A stretch of 64,000 bases of DNA from Branchiostoma floridae. Its lineage: Eukaryota > Chordata > Leptocardii > Amphioxiformes > Branchiostomatidae. The notes beneath the pieces were generated by a model. That model ran no database searches, was not told the origin of the DNA, and saw only the letters and a program-made list of their open reading frames with translations. The translations under genes and the position numbers were made by a program. Each line of letters starts with the position of its first letter. Position 1 is the first letter of the stretch. Where the stretch lies: NCBI RefSeq assembly GCF_000003815.2, contig NC_049990.1, forward strand, positions 19,915,241 to 19,979,240, in the 5' to 3' direction. This document shows, in pieces, positions 1-11,815 of this stretch.

Positions 1-610
1 CAAACACGACTGATACTGCCAGAAAGAGGAAAACCTGAAAACTAATCCAGCCAATTATAAAAAAAATTCTTTTACTACAGTTTTTTTTTAATCATCCACG
101 GCGCGCGGCAGTACAACTTGGCTTCACACAGAGCTCCAGAGGTCAATCTAGATCACGGGCCTCTTTACATTCAGGCGTAGGGATAACGCGGAAGCAACGC
201 GCGGACGAAAACACAATTTGCACCAAAAAACACCTTTTCCTACGCTTTTCAGCCATGTAACCGTTTAATGTCATTTCGCAGGACATGAGAAATGTCAACT
301 CAAACATGGGCCCTCGAAAGCCTTTCGTCAATTTTTGGTCGTGGACTACCACGCCGGTCGCGGAAGAACTGGGGTGTGCACCGTTATAAATACTGTGTAC
401 AGAGTGGCAGATTTATCAAATAATGTTTAGACCTTAGAACCAATCATTTTGTCAACAGTACGTCAAACTCACATATCAATTTACTCATGTGTATCTGCTA
501 GTTCATTTATATCCACAATTTTTTTTCTATGTATGTTAAGTTGTGGTAGGCCTTGCAGAATTCGCTGTACTTTTGTCGTGTCAATATAAAAGATTGTATT
601 GTAACTTTCA
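1..610. other. Spacer with paralogous intron remnant
   Basis: No gene is visible in the first 480 bases. From about 480 to 610 the sequence is homologous to the last intron of the + strand membrane-protein gene in blocks B and C (17390-17492 and 42190-42287): the same pyrimidine-rich run ends in an AG acceptor. This is the left end of paralogous block A as far as it can be seen. Confidence 0.5.
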
Positions 611-694
611 GGTGGTGATGACGACGTGGAGTCATACTTCCCTGGACACGGGTGCAGGAACTGTATCTAGTCTGGGAACGAGAACTGGGTCTAA
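611..694 (+). pseudogene. 3' scrap of the + strand membrane-protein gene (block A)
   Basis: This stretch matches only the last codons of the final exon in blocks B and C (GGDDD.ESY.PGHG motif). Compared with them, everything between the acceptor AG and the Gly-Gly-Asp-Asp-Asp codons is missing: the intron end runs straight into GGTGGTGATGAC. An in-frame TAG follows the PGHG segment. The remnant cannot code for the family protein. The deletion end points share a CAG trinucleotide, which fits a slippage or recombination event, although that is inference. Confidence 0.6.
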
Positions 695-2126
695 GATGTT
701 CTAAAATTTTTGACATGCCAAATAAGCAAATCCAGATACTAAATTATTTTCAGTCTAGTCAGTGTTCTACACAACTATTCAAGAAAACAGAAACAAGACC
801 ATATATCTTCTACCATTTATTATAACATGGAATAAAAGCATCGCTTGGTCATAATACAAATAATTTATTGATTCTGATAATGAACTCTTTTAATACACTT
901 CAAAATTAAATCATATGTACACTATATACATAAGACATTCCTGTTGCTCAATCGTAATGAGATATCATTTGCCTCATAAACATAACCAACATATGATAGT
1001 GCAATGTGTCTGTCAGCCTATGCACTTTATAACATTTCAAAATGAAAATACAGACGTCACCATGCCATATTCTTTTGTTGCAACTTCAATATCATATACT
1101 TCAAAATTTATATGATGACGCTATTGCAAATTCTTGCTAATTTCAGGGAACATGGAAGGGAAATACAAATAGTGCAATGCAATGCATCATGTGTCTGCTC
1201 TAATCGAAAAGTTAACTCTATATTCTGATTTATTGGGTTCAATGTCCTTTTCTGAGACAGTGGATGACAACGGGTCTCGATGTTATAACGCTAGGAGAGC
1301 TTATTATAAAGATTTTAAGAGCTCCTCTTTTTGTAATCTTATAAGAAAAGGAATTGTAATAAAATGTGCTTTATCTTCCACCATGTTTGACGTGCAGTAT
1401 TTTCTTGCGCACGCAAGTAACTTCTTGATAAGATAATAATACAAAGGTAATTCTTACTACTAGTATACGGAGTCTGTTTAGTAATATAGATTATATAGAA
1501 TACAGAAACAGACATAAAACGACTTTTACAAAACCATGCATGCATTTTGCAAAATAAGTGTGAACTCGGCCCAAGCTTCTCAGTGATCGAAAAGAGGCCA
1601 ACGAGACAGCCCGCTGCTAGACTAGGACATGAAGCGATTAGATACGATGATGACAGAAACAGACAAAGGAAATTGACAAGAGGACAACTACATAATGTCC
1701 GGCGTTTGGAATTCATTGTCGACACGTCACAAAGTTTCATTGTTGCAAGAACGCTTAATTTGGTGTTCAGTAGATAGGATGTCATCAGACATGTTTATCA
1801 TTCACAATCAGTAAAAAATAATTTGAGAACAACTTGTGTCACCCTTGACAAGGCATGCATATTTCAAACTGAAATCAGTACAATGCTGTTTATAATTATA
1901 CAACCTATGGGACTGATGTGATGTTGTGATTCATAAATCCCGGAACAAGTTTGTTTCTAATTAAACAACAAATTGTCGTACTTTGTGATAATCTTCTTCA
2001 TCTTTGTCAATATAGCAAAATGTATGTCGACTTTCCTGTCATCACCAACATTTCTCCAGCAAAATCCAAGTTTTGCAGTAAGAAGATAATGTACATGTAC
2101 ATGTGCATGTGCCCGGTGTTCATTCG
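695..2126. other. Paralogous spacer between convergent genes (block A)
   Basis: No convincing gene. The stretch is homologous to 17880-19490 (block B) and 42660-43709 (block C), sharing long matches such as the segments around 1300-1440 and 1600-1800. It separates the 3' end of the + strand gene from the 3' end of the - strand TPR gene. Short open frames here are not conserved between the three copies. Confidence 0.55.
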
Positions 2127-5100
2127 TCACAGACACTCCCGCTGCATGTGTTGCGACTGTTCGTGATAACTGGCGGCCTTTTTGTGATCGCCAAGGAGAC
2201 TCCAGGCGTTACCCAAGTTGTTTAGTGCAATGGCGATATAAGGATGTACAGTGTTCTTACCATAGATAGTCCGCATCATCTGTAGTGACTTTTCGTTATA
2301 GCTGACGGCCTTTTTGTGATCACCGAGGTCACTCCAGGCGTTACCCAAGTTGTTTAGCGACGAGGCGATATCAGGATGTGCAGTGTTATCACCATAGATA
2401 GATCGCATCATCTGTAGTGACTGTTTGTAAAAGCTAACAGCCTTTTTGTGATCACCAAGATCACTCAAGGCGTTACCCAAGTTGCATAGTGACTTGGCGA
2501 TATCAGGATGCGCAGTGGTCTCACCATAGATAGTCCGCTCCATCTGTAGTGACTGTTCGTGATACCTGACGGACTTTTTGTGATCACCAAGGTCACTCCA
2601 GGCGTTACCCAAGTTGCATAGTGACGTGGCGGTATCAGGATGTGCAGTGTTCTCACCATAGATAATCCGCTTCATCTGTAGTGTCTGTTCGTGATACCTG
2701 ACGGCCTTTTTGTAATCACCAAGGTTCCTCCAGGCGTTGCCCAAGTTGTTTAGTGACGAGGCGATATCAGGATGTGCAGTGTTTTCACCATAGATAGTCC
2801 GCATCATCTGTAGTGACTGTTCGTGATAGCTGATGGCCTTTCTGTGATTACCGAGGTCACTCCAGGCGACACCGAAGTTGTTTAGTGACAAGGCGATATC
2901 AGGATGTGCAGTGTTTTCACCATAGATTGTCCGCATCATCTGTAGTGACTGTTCGTGATAACTGACGGCCTTTTTGTAATCACCAAGGTCCATCCAGGCG
3001 TTACCCAAGTTGCTTAGTGACGAGGCGATATTAGGATGTGCAGTGTTCTCACCATAAATAATCCGCTTCATCTGTAGTGTCTGTTCGTGATGCCTGACGG
3101 CCTTTTTGTAATCACCAAGGTGCATCCAGGCGTTGCCCAAGTTGTTTAGTGACGAGGCGATATCAGGATGTGCAGTGTTCTTACCATAGATAGTCCGCAT
3201 CATCTGTAGTGACTGTTCGTGATAGCTGATGGCCTTTCTGTGATTACCGAGGTCACTCCAGGCGAGACCGAAGTTGTTTAGTGACGAGGCGATATCAGGA
3301 TGTGCAGTGTTCTCACCAAAGATTGTCCGCCTCATCTGTAGTGACTGTTCGTGATAACTGACGGCCTTTTTGTAATCACCAAGGTCCATCCAGGCGTTAC
3401 CCAAGTTGCTTAGTGACGAGGCGATATCAGGATGTGCAGTGTTCTCACCATAGATAATCCTCCACATCTGTAGTGACTTTTCGTGATAACTGACGGCCTT
3501 CTTGTGATCACCAAGGAACATCCAGGCGTTACCCAAGTTGCCTAGTGACGAGGCGATATCAGGATGAGCAGTGTTCTCACCATAGATAATCCGCCGCATC
3601 TGTAGTGACTTTTCGTGATAACTGACGGCCTTCTTGTGATCACCAAGGAACATCCAGGCGTTACCCAAGTTGTTTAGTGACGAGGCGATATCAGGATGAG
3701 CAGTCTTCTCGCCATAGATAGTCCGCCTCATCTGTAGTGACTGTTCGTAATAGCTGATGGCCTTTTTCTGATCACCAAGGTCACCCCAGGCGTTACCCAA
3801 GTTGCCTAGTGACGAGGCGATACCAGGATGTGGAGTGTTCTCACCATAGATAGTCCCCTTCATCTGTAGTGACTGTTCACAATAGCTGACGGCCTTTTTG
3901 TAATCACCAAGTTCCATCCAGGCGTTACCCAAGTTGTGTAGTGACGAGGCGATATCAATGTGTGCAGTGTTCTCACCATAGATAATCCGCTCCATCTGTA
4001 GTGACTGTTCGTGATAGCTGACGGCCTTTTTGTGATCACCAAGGAACATCCAGGCGTTACCCAAGTTGTTTAGTGACGAGGCGATATCAGGATGTGCAGT
4101 GTTTTCACCATAGATAATCCGCTTCATCTGTAGTGACTGTTCGTGATAGCTGACGGCCTTTTTGCAATTACCAAGGTCCTTCCAGGCGATACCCAAGTTG
4201 CCTAGTGACGAGGCGATGTCAGGATGTGCAGTGTTTTCACCATAGATAATCCGCTCCATCTGTAGTGACTGTTCGTGATAGCTGACGGCCTTTTTGTAAT
4301 CACCAAGGTCCCTCCAGGTGCTACCCAAGTTGTTTAGTGACGAGGCGATGTCACGATGTGCAGTAGTCTCACCATGAACAGTCCGCTTCATCTGTAGTGA
4401 CTGTTCATGATAGCTGACGGCCTTTTTGCAATCACCAAGGTTCCTCCAGGCGACACCCAAGTTGTTTAGTGACGAGGCGATATCAGGATGTGCAGTGTTC
4501 TTACCATAAATAATCCGCTTCATCTGTAGCGACTGTTCGTGATAGCTGACGGCCTTTTTGTAATTACCAAGCTTCATCAGGGCAACACCCAAGTCATTAA
4601 GTGACATGGCGATATCAGGATGTGCAGTGTTCTCACCAAAGATAGTCCGCATTATCTGTAGTGACCGTTCGTGATAGCTGACGGCCTTTTTGTGATCCCC
4701 GATGTTCTGACATGCTTCACCTAACTTGTGAAGTGTTTGGACAATTTCAGAATGCATGGAAGCTTCACCAAATTGGGTTTGATAGTTCTGCAAAAGCTCT
4801 TCCAAACATACCTTCGAGTTAGGGTAATCACACAGACTATCGTATACCTGCGATTTTAGTTGCAAAGAATTGTCAAATAGTTTTAATAGATCTCCTTGCG
4901 ACTCGATAATCTTTGAGACAAAGCGCTTCAAAGGTATTGCTGTGTAATAATATCTCATAACTTGTTTCGAATTTGAGATATAAAACACTTTTCTTAATTT
5001 TTCCCCGAGAACTGTTTCTGTCGGCATTGAAGATAATGCTGACATATTTTCCACTTGGCCCTGATTGTTCATGTATGTCCGCAGCCTCAGTTCTGCTGAG

Positions 5101-6319
5101 ATACTGACCATCACCATCAAGTGATGCGCGTTCTCTTCGTTAATTACGCCATTCTTGTGCATCTTTGCAATGGTTTCCCAGATTGTCGTCGGCTGTATTT
5201 CGTGATGCTGTGCCCAACATAAAACAGCAATGCTTGAAAATCGATAGATTTCTTTCTTAACATTTAGCAGATTGTCACTCAGGACTTGTCTTTCAAACGT
5301 TGGGGAATTCTCTGTCATTATGGCATTTGCGAGTAAGGAGGGGATTTTTCTACTGTCTTCACGCAGTATCTTAGTCCACAATGCCATATATCCATCGATC
5401 AACTCTTGCTCTCCTGCGATTAAAGATACATTCCCCAATACACTTGCAAGATGGTAGCCTTTTTTCAAAAAGGACGTTACATTGACTTCCAGAAGTTTTA
5501 CCATGTTGCTGGGTGTGCAGATAAGTTCGCACGTTTTACCCCTACCTAACGGAGTCTTGCATGCATGTGGCATGGCTCCATCGAACGAAAACCCGCGCGG
5601 TGTTACAGAGTCATAGTACCAGTTGTCCAGTGGATCGTCTGAGTGGAAATCATTAAGAGACTTAATTCCCATGGAAGGAAGAATAGTTTCTCCCAGATTG
5701 ATTACTTTGAGATGCAGGTAGTGAGTGAGGCTGCGGAAGTAGGTGACATTATTTTCTGTTTCCTTCTCTATCAAAATGGCAAATTCCAGATCAGAGTACG
5801 GTGTTACTAGACCTGTGGCTTGCGAACCCAAGCCTATCATGGCGTACTTACAGGGAGGTTGGCCCATTACCTCCATGCATTCATCTATAAGGCCAACAAT
5901 AAACGTTCTTCGCTTATGCAGTATTGTCTGAAATAATGCCTTGATTGCTTCTACTCTCATTTTCTCAACTTCTGTGATATTTGGGTCGTCATCATCAAGG
6001 CTGTAAGGATCGGCCTGTTGTTCAATCTCTTTGATCTCTTTTTCTACTTGACGCCTATCTTCCTTCAACATCGTTTTGTGTTTATCTATGTCATCTATGA
6101 CTACCGTTTGTGTGATACCCAGGACGTGCTTAACGAAAGATTGAGTTATCAACTGGACTGTTTGTTTTATGTCGCCTTGGTCTTCTGTTTTGGCTCTTAC
6201 CAGTGCTGCGTTACAGAGCGCTGCTGCCTTGGTGAGGTCATCACCATCTTTTGACAGCATTCCTCTCTTCAGGTAGACATCACTTAATTTTAGAAGTGGC
6301 TCCACCTCTCTGCTTGACT
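2127..6319 (-). CDS. NTase-TPR protein, main exon (copy A)
   Basis: Long 3' exon of a large TPR protein. The 3' splice site is placed at 6319/6320 (CAG before AGTCAAGC) because it joins the upstream exon donor at 6468 in phase and restores the same junction in all three paralogues. The N-terminal quarter has a nucleotidyltransferase-like segment: GLGSQATG followed by [10 protein letters not shown] gives the GS...D-x-E pattern of GlnD/DUF294-type NTases (DxE rather than DxD), about 170-190 residues into the open frame. About 200 residues of helical linker follow, then about 20 TPR units of 44 residues of the KLC/NPHP3 type, with conserved [23 protein letters not shown] and [11 protein letters not shown] blocks. 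It ends MQRECL. Joined to 6468-7446 it gives about 1723 residues, uninterrupted. Function unknown; a sensor or scaffold role is inference. No transmembrane segment seen. Confidence 0.85.
2160..4720 (-). repeat. 132-bp TPR-coding tandem array, about 20 units
   Basis: The DNA repeats every 132 bp (44 codons); for example the motif TTACCCAAGTTG recurs at 2209, 2341 and 2475. Units are much more alike inside this array than expected of old TPR domains. Units 11-13 and 14-16, counted from the N-terminus, form a 396-bp higher-order duplication: both triplets contain the otherwise rare sequence [14 protein letters not shown] followed by [15 protein letters not shown]. Confidence 0.85.
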
Positions 6320-6467
6320 CTGTGTGAGACAAAAGCATCATATAATCAATATTTATAAGTCACTTGGTAACCACACTGAAATTCTCTTCATGTACATAAT
6401 TGTGTCTGCATTAACAGAGTGCATAGTGATCATTCATGCACATTTTAGTAGTTAAGTAGTTAGTCAC

Positions 6468-7446
6468 CTTTCCCATGAACAGACTTGAGTGCAGCTGCAA
6501 AGCTCTGTTCTGCCGTGTCCAGGTCCCCTGTCTGCAGGGCTCTGCAGCCCTCCTGCAGCTGTTCTGCCGTGTCCAGGTCTTCTGTCTGCATGGTCCTGCC
6601 GCTCGCCTGCAGCTGTTTTGCCGTGTCCAGGTCTTCTGTCTGCAGGGTCCTGCCGCCCGCCTGCAGCTGTTTTGCCGTGTTCAGGTCTTCTGTCTGCAGG
6701 GTCCTGCAGCCCTCCTGCAGCTGTTCTGCCGTGTCCAGGTCTCCTGTCTGCAGCCTTCCTGCAGCTTTTCTGCCGTGTCCAGGTCCTCTGTCTGCAAGAC
6801 CATTCAAACCTCCATCAGTTGCTTTGTTGTGTTCAATATCCTTGTCTTTAGGGCGCTGAAGCCTTCCTGCAGCTTTTCTGCTATGTCCAGGTCCGCTCTC
6901 TGCACAGCCCCGCAGGCCTTTTGCGGCGGTTCTGATGCGTCCATGTCCCCTGTCTGCAGAGCCCTTCAGTTCTAGTGCAGCTCTTCTTCCGTGTCCACGC
7001 CCCCTGCCTGAATGGCCCCGCAGCCTTCCTGGAGCCTTTCCATCGTGTCGAGATCTCCTGAGTGTAGGGCCCTGCAGTTTTCTTAAAGCCGTTCTGCCAT
7101 GTCTATGTCCCCTGTCTGCTGAGCCATGCAGCCTTCCTGTATATGTTCTGCTGTGTCTAGGTCTCCTGACTGCAGGACCCTGCAGCCCTCCTGCAGCTGT
7201 CCTGACGTGCCCAGATCCCCTGTCTGCAGGGCCCTCCAGCCTTCCTGCAGCTATTCTGTCATGTCTAGTTCCCCTGTCTGCAGGGCGCTGCAGCATTCCT
7301 GCCCCCTTTTTGTCGTGTTTACATCCCTTGTATTTTGGGTTCTGCAGCCCTCCTGTAGCTGTTTTGCTATGCCCACGTCTCCTGTGTTCAGGGCCCTGCA
7401 GCCGTCCTGTGTGTGCTCTTTGCATCTGCTGTTGGAAGGATGACAT
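6468..7446 (-). CDS. NTase-TPR protein, N-terminal repeat exon (copy A)
   Basis: Exon upstream of the main TPR exon. It ends ...[11 protein letters not shown] with donor G|GTGACT at 6468, phase 1, and splices to GAG TCA AGC of the main exon. Just before the donor it encodes a TPR-like motif ([24 protein letters not shown]). Upstream this is expanded into 18-residue half-TPR repeats. The ATG at 7446 opens a frame that reads the distal units as Arg/Gly-rich repeats ([17 protein letters not shown] type). Near 6760 a unit shortened by 10 nt switches the reading into the TPR frame. The TPR frame itself has stops in the distal units. The start could also lie in an upstream exon; this is the less certain part of the gene model. 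Confidence 0.6.
6472..7435 (-). repeat. 54-bp minisatellite (half-TPR units), copy A
   Basis: About 17 units of 54 bp rich in CTGCAG and GGCCCTGCAG, each coding in one frame for [18 protein letters not shown]. The consensus unit has no stop codon in any of six frames, so long shadow frames occur on both strands. Units nearest the donor are the most regular; distal units are diverged and contain indels. Confidence 0.8.
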
Positions 7447-7646
7447 GATGTACTGTTGAAAAAATTCCAGTTTATTTTGCGCTTATTAGGAATATGATAT
7501 TTTGCACACAAAAATGCAAATCTTTTGTCATTTTTAATAGCACGTGCTACATTTACGTGATGTAAATCGTTTTTACCGTGCATATTGTTGTCTTAAACGT
7601 CTTTTTTTATTAAGTAAGTAGCAAAAGGTAAATAAATCTCACAAAC

Positions 7647-7902
7647 CTGTCAGTGTCTTCTTGTCATCAATATCTCTAAGGCCAGCTTTCAGTGGGTGTT
7701 CTGTAAAGAAATGCCACTTTTGTTGTTTCTGTAAGTATATGGTTCGGACGATAATACAAGAATTGCTATGAATTTTTGACCCCCGAAGACTGAACCTATA
7801 TTTTACAGAACAACAGCACCTGCCAATTGTATGCAAAGTGAACCTTATACTGTGACACGCATCTCCAATCAACGCCTCAACTTCGGTTTCTCCTGAGTAT
7901 CG
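7647..7902 (-). CDS. Putative 5' exon of TPR gene (copy A)
   Basis: A segment bounded by an acceptor (TAG before CGATACTCAGG) and a donor (CTGACAG|GTTTGTGAG) is open in one frame, beginning RYSGETEVEALIGDACHS and ending DIDDKKTLT. Homologous segments occur at the same place in block C (48356-48623) and, more diverged, in block B (24028-24287). The Cys-rich centre (GRCCCSVKYRF) is not a motif I recognise. How it joins the repeat exon is unclear: splicing to the nearest acceptor near 7456 gives a stop within about 22 codons. Confidence 0.35.
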
Positions 7903-8157
7903 CTACATGGAACAGAAATAATCAATAACACATGTAAGACATATGATCTTAGATGAAAGTGCCTATATACATGTAGTATCTTAAACGGCATCGATAAGGT
8001 GCTAACGGCTCCATCCCTAGTGCGTCGCCAAAAAGCGTATTGAAAAGACTTGGATAACGAGGCTAATGCACTTTGCTATGAACATCAATGCGCCCGGATA
8101 CGTAGGGATTGAAGAAACACGTACATTGTATAGTGTATTATGCTCTGTGTTTGTTTT

Positions 8158-9130
8158 AAACCAAGTCAACCCTGAGTCATAGACACAAGCTCACAAACAA
8201 GTCCTCAAACCCAACGTCACGTCGTGAAAAGTGACCGACCTGTAATGGAATTCCCCTGTCCGGCAGACGTGGCAGTTTTAGACTTGTGGCTAGACCATGC
8301 AGGTTAGCATAAATAATTAAAAAAAGAAAAGAAGAAGAATTTGCTAGGCAAAAATATAACATTGTGGCCAATTGTCGTTTTAGTCTGTCTCTATAACGGA
8401 AATAGTAGGACTAAAATAGACATATCTGCTGTAGCTACGACCAAAGGTTTCAACCCTTCTTGCTTCAATTGCTACCCCCCCTCCCCCACCACACACACAC
8501 ACTTACCGTGTTTACAAACGAACACCTGTTCATCTGTCTTCAAACAAAATCTCTACAACCGTCGCCTTTATATCTAACAGTGGCCTTCCACCGTAAATAG
8601 ATAATGAAATTAATGTGATATATTTTTACAATGACGACAGTATCTTTAGGTTAGAACAGTTGAAATATTACGTTCTTGTTGCATACATGAAATATCATTA
8701 AGGTACAACGTCACTCATACTAACGTGTTCAGTCTTGTTAGGTCTGTGTTTCCCCAGTAATGTTAACAATTAAAAATTGAAGCCTGCTTATTGCAAAATC
8801 CGTCTATAGTCTTCAGATTAGGGGGTTAAACTGACCATCGAGCCCGAAAACACCGTCATGGGAAAAAGCGGAAATCCCCCCTTTTGGCCTCACCTGTTTA
8901 TCCCGCGAGTCATTAACAGGTGAACTTTGGTACCAATGCTAATAGACTTAGCTAAATGGATCTACGTGAAGTGTGCAAAAAAAGACTAATACAAACATAC
9001 CGAGCAAAGCGTGTGAGTGTTTTAAAAGCCATAGAACCTGGCATCAATTTGCAATGTTCAAAATATCTACATCGTTATGCTGAAAAAAACATGTAGATAA
9101 ACATTTTGAAGGTCAAAGGTCTTTTTGTTG
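8158..9130. repeat. Cassette unit 1 (block A)
   Basis: First of a family of roughly 0.7-1.2 kb units found upstream of every TPR gene copy. Shared landmarks in order: the module around ACCGACCTGTCATGGAATTC (here 8230), CCAATTGTCGT, a C-rich/CA microsatellite, CGAACACCTGTTCAT, an AACAGTTCAAATATT segment, and a TTCAGTCTTGTTAGGTCTGTG segment. Read on the - strand, several landmarks have splice-like borders. No long open frame. Confidence 0.65.
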
Positions 9131-9394
9131 TACCACAGCCAGTTGTTTACACCTATGTAACGGGATCAACAACAACAACAACAAAAACACCTTTCCACAC
9201 TTACGTTGGTGAATACAAGACTCTGTGTGGACCTGTGACCAATGACGACTAAATTTTACTCTACAAAACAACAGAACCTGCCAAAAGTATCAGAGCGATC
9301 CAAGCAACGCCTCAAGTACGGTTTATCTGGAGTTTTGCTACATGAAACATACATAATCAATTACATGTATTATACTTAACGTTGTAGAATGAAT

Positions 9395-10160
9395 ACGGCC
9401 ATACTATATGACAAACAAAATTTCAAACCCAACGTCACGTGGTGAAAAGTTACCGACCTGTCATGGAATTATCCTGTCCGGAGATGAGGTGGCAGTTTCA
9501 GACTTGTTGCTGGACTATATATGCACATAAAGAAAAAAGGGGAAAATACGCGTAAAAATGCTAGGTAAGAATATACAATTATGACCAATTGTCGCCTAAG
9601 CCTGTCATAACGGAGACAGTAGTTCGAAAATACCTACCAGTTGTATTTGCGACAAAGAGCCCCCCCCCCCCCCCAACATACAACCAACCATGTTTACGAA
9701 CGAATCCTTGTTTATTAGTCTTCAAACAAAAATTTTACAAAAACTATATAACATTGGCCTTTACATTTAGAAGTAACCTACTGTCGTGAATAGAAATTGT
9801 ATTTCTTTTGTACAGTGATAACAGTATCTGTTAGGTTAGAAGCAACAGTTCAAATATTCTTGTTGCATACATTAACTTAATGATGGAAGGATTCTTGCGG
9901 TACAACGTCACTCATACTCACTGTTCAGTCTTGTTTGGGCTGTGTTGTTCCGCGTACAGCATACAATTCAGAATCGAGGCCTGAGTATTGTGAAATGCTT
10001 CAATTTAAAATTTTCGAAGACTGACCGTTCAACTCGAAAACATGGAAAGTCCCCACTTGTGGCCGTACCTGTTTGTACTACGTGTCATTAAGCAGTGGAC
10101 TTTGATATCAATGCAAAGGTAAAGATAGATCAACTATCACGCTGTGGAGTGAGCTAAAGG
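9395..10160. repeat. Cassette unit 2 (block A)
   Basis: Same landmark order as the preceding unit, with a poly-C run at 9660-9674 in the microsatellite position. Just before it, 9230-9380 holds a degenerate relative of the GETEVEALIGDACHS exon-like segment of 7647-7902, so the cassettes and the 5' exon seem to have been copied together. Confidence 0.6.
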
Positions 10161-10289
10161 GATGTTAAAAAAGAACAAGCACAAATATGCTGACCAAAAT
10201 GTGGTAATGCTTTTAAAAAAAGCCAGAGCGTCCGATATCAATTTGCAATGTACAATATATCTCTATCTGCATTGTTGTGACGGTAAAAC

Positions 10290-11290
10290 GGCCGTGCTAT
10301 TAGATGACAAACAAGTCCTAGAACCCAACGTCACGTGGTGGAAAAGTTACCGACCTGTCATGGAATTCCCCTGTCCGGAGATGACGTGGCAGTTTCAGAC
10401 TTGTGACTAGACTATTCAGATAAAGAATAAAAATGACAAATACGTTTTAAAAATGGTAGATAAGAATATACAATTGTGACCAATTGTCGTTTCAGTCTGC
10501 CATAAAGCAGACAGTATGTCGAAAATATACCTACCAGTAGTTCCTGCGACAATGAGACGTCCAGCCGCCACCCCCACCCCCAAGCACACACACGCACACA
10601 CACCTACCATGTTTACAAACGAATACTTGTTTCTTAGTCTTCAAACAAAAGCTCTACAAAAAATCTACAAAAACTCTACATACTCGGCCTTTACATGTAC
10701 ATCTAACAGTAACCTACTGTCGTGAATAGAAATTGTGATATTATTTTTTTACAGTGACAACAGTATCTGTTAGGCTGGAAACAACAGTTCAAATATTCTA
10801 GTTGCATACATTAACTTTAATGGTTATGAGATCCTTAAAATACCAATTCACTCCTGCTCACCTCTTCAGTCGAGTTAGGTCTGTGTTTTCCCCAGTACTG
10901 CTCACAATCGAGTCCTGATTATTGTGAAATGCGTCCTTAATTTTCGAACTGGCGAGTTAAACTGACCGTTGAGCCCGAAAACATCATGGGAAGTCCCACT
11001 TCTGGCCGTACCTGTTTGTACCACGAGTCATTAACATGTGGACTTGGTATGGTATCAATGCAAAGGTGAAGAAATAGACTATCACACTGTGAAGTCTGCG
11101 AAAGAGATCTCTGTGAATGGTAAAAAAAAGGACAAGCACAAATATACTGAACTAGTGTTGTAAAGGCCATAGCACCTGCCAAAAGTATTGCAATGCCCGA
11201 TATATTTACATGGTTGTGCTGGGAAAACCCAGTAGATAAACAGCACGTACGTAGGTCAAGGTTTTCATGTAGAACCTCAGGCAGTTAACG
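10290..11290. repeat. Cassette unit 3 (block A)
   Basis: Third cassette. On the - strand the segment ending near 10860 reads VSSTGENTDLTRLK followed by a GTGAGC donor, and the 10340-10410 module is bounded by TAG and GTAACT. A short open frame at 10937-11182 on the - strand is probably incidental. Confidence 0.6.
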
Positions 11291-11299
11291 TTGGTTACA

Positions 11300-11815
11300 A
11301 CTAACGGTGACCCGGCATTTGTCGTATCTTAGAAAATAACAAGCTTTACGCAGCCACCTGAACATTAAGAAGGTCTGTGGAAGATGAAAGTAAAACTGGA
11401 TGTTCGATTTTTGGCCCTTCGACTGTACAATATCATTATATTAATAGTGCCTTTTAATCTTTCGCTTTGTCACCGCCCACATGATAGCGTTCATGACGTT
11501 TCACAGCCATACCATATGGACCGCCGACTACCGGGGTTTTGTCAAAATTGACCTTGCTTCAAACAATCTTCCATGACGTAATACTCAAGTGTCCTGAATT
11601 TACGTATTCGGTTGAAACAAAAGAGCGCCAGACAGGCAGACGAAAAAAAAAATTATTATTACTGAAATCATGCATCCATGACGAATCTCCACAGTTGTCC
11701 TGAAGAATTCTGCAACTTAATTGTCAAGTAATGCTGCGCTAGATGCGTGTTCATACAAGGCTTCGATGGTCTGGATTTGCCCCTCTTCAACACAGAACGT
11801 TCTCAATTTACCTAC
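11300..11815. other. Spacer, partly shared with 29740-29960
   Basis: No gene seen. About 11330-11590 resembles 29740-29960: both carry a CTTAGAAAA run followed by a GGA(A/T)GTTCGAT segment and a CATATGATAG...GTTTCACAGCCATACCATA segment. This marks the outer edge of the duplicated block. Confidence 0.45.

Noticed and set aside
1339-1785. 148-codon frame on the - strand near the left end
   Set aside because: The equivalent positions in blocks B and C are not open, and it lies in the spacer between convergent genes.
2160-4720. CRISPR-like or satellite array
   Set aside because: The regular 132-bp period is explained by 44-residue TPR units in an open frame; there are no spacers.
6475-7459. Long + strand frames (Leu/Cys/Pro-rich) across the 54-bp minisatellite, and the same at 23292-23483 and 47293-48171
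   Set aside because: They are shadows of a repeat unit that has no stop in any frame; no splice signals or start context, and the - strand exon is supported by phase with the TPR exon.
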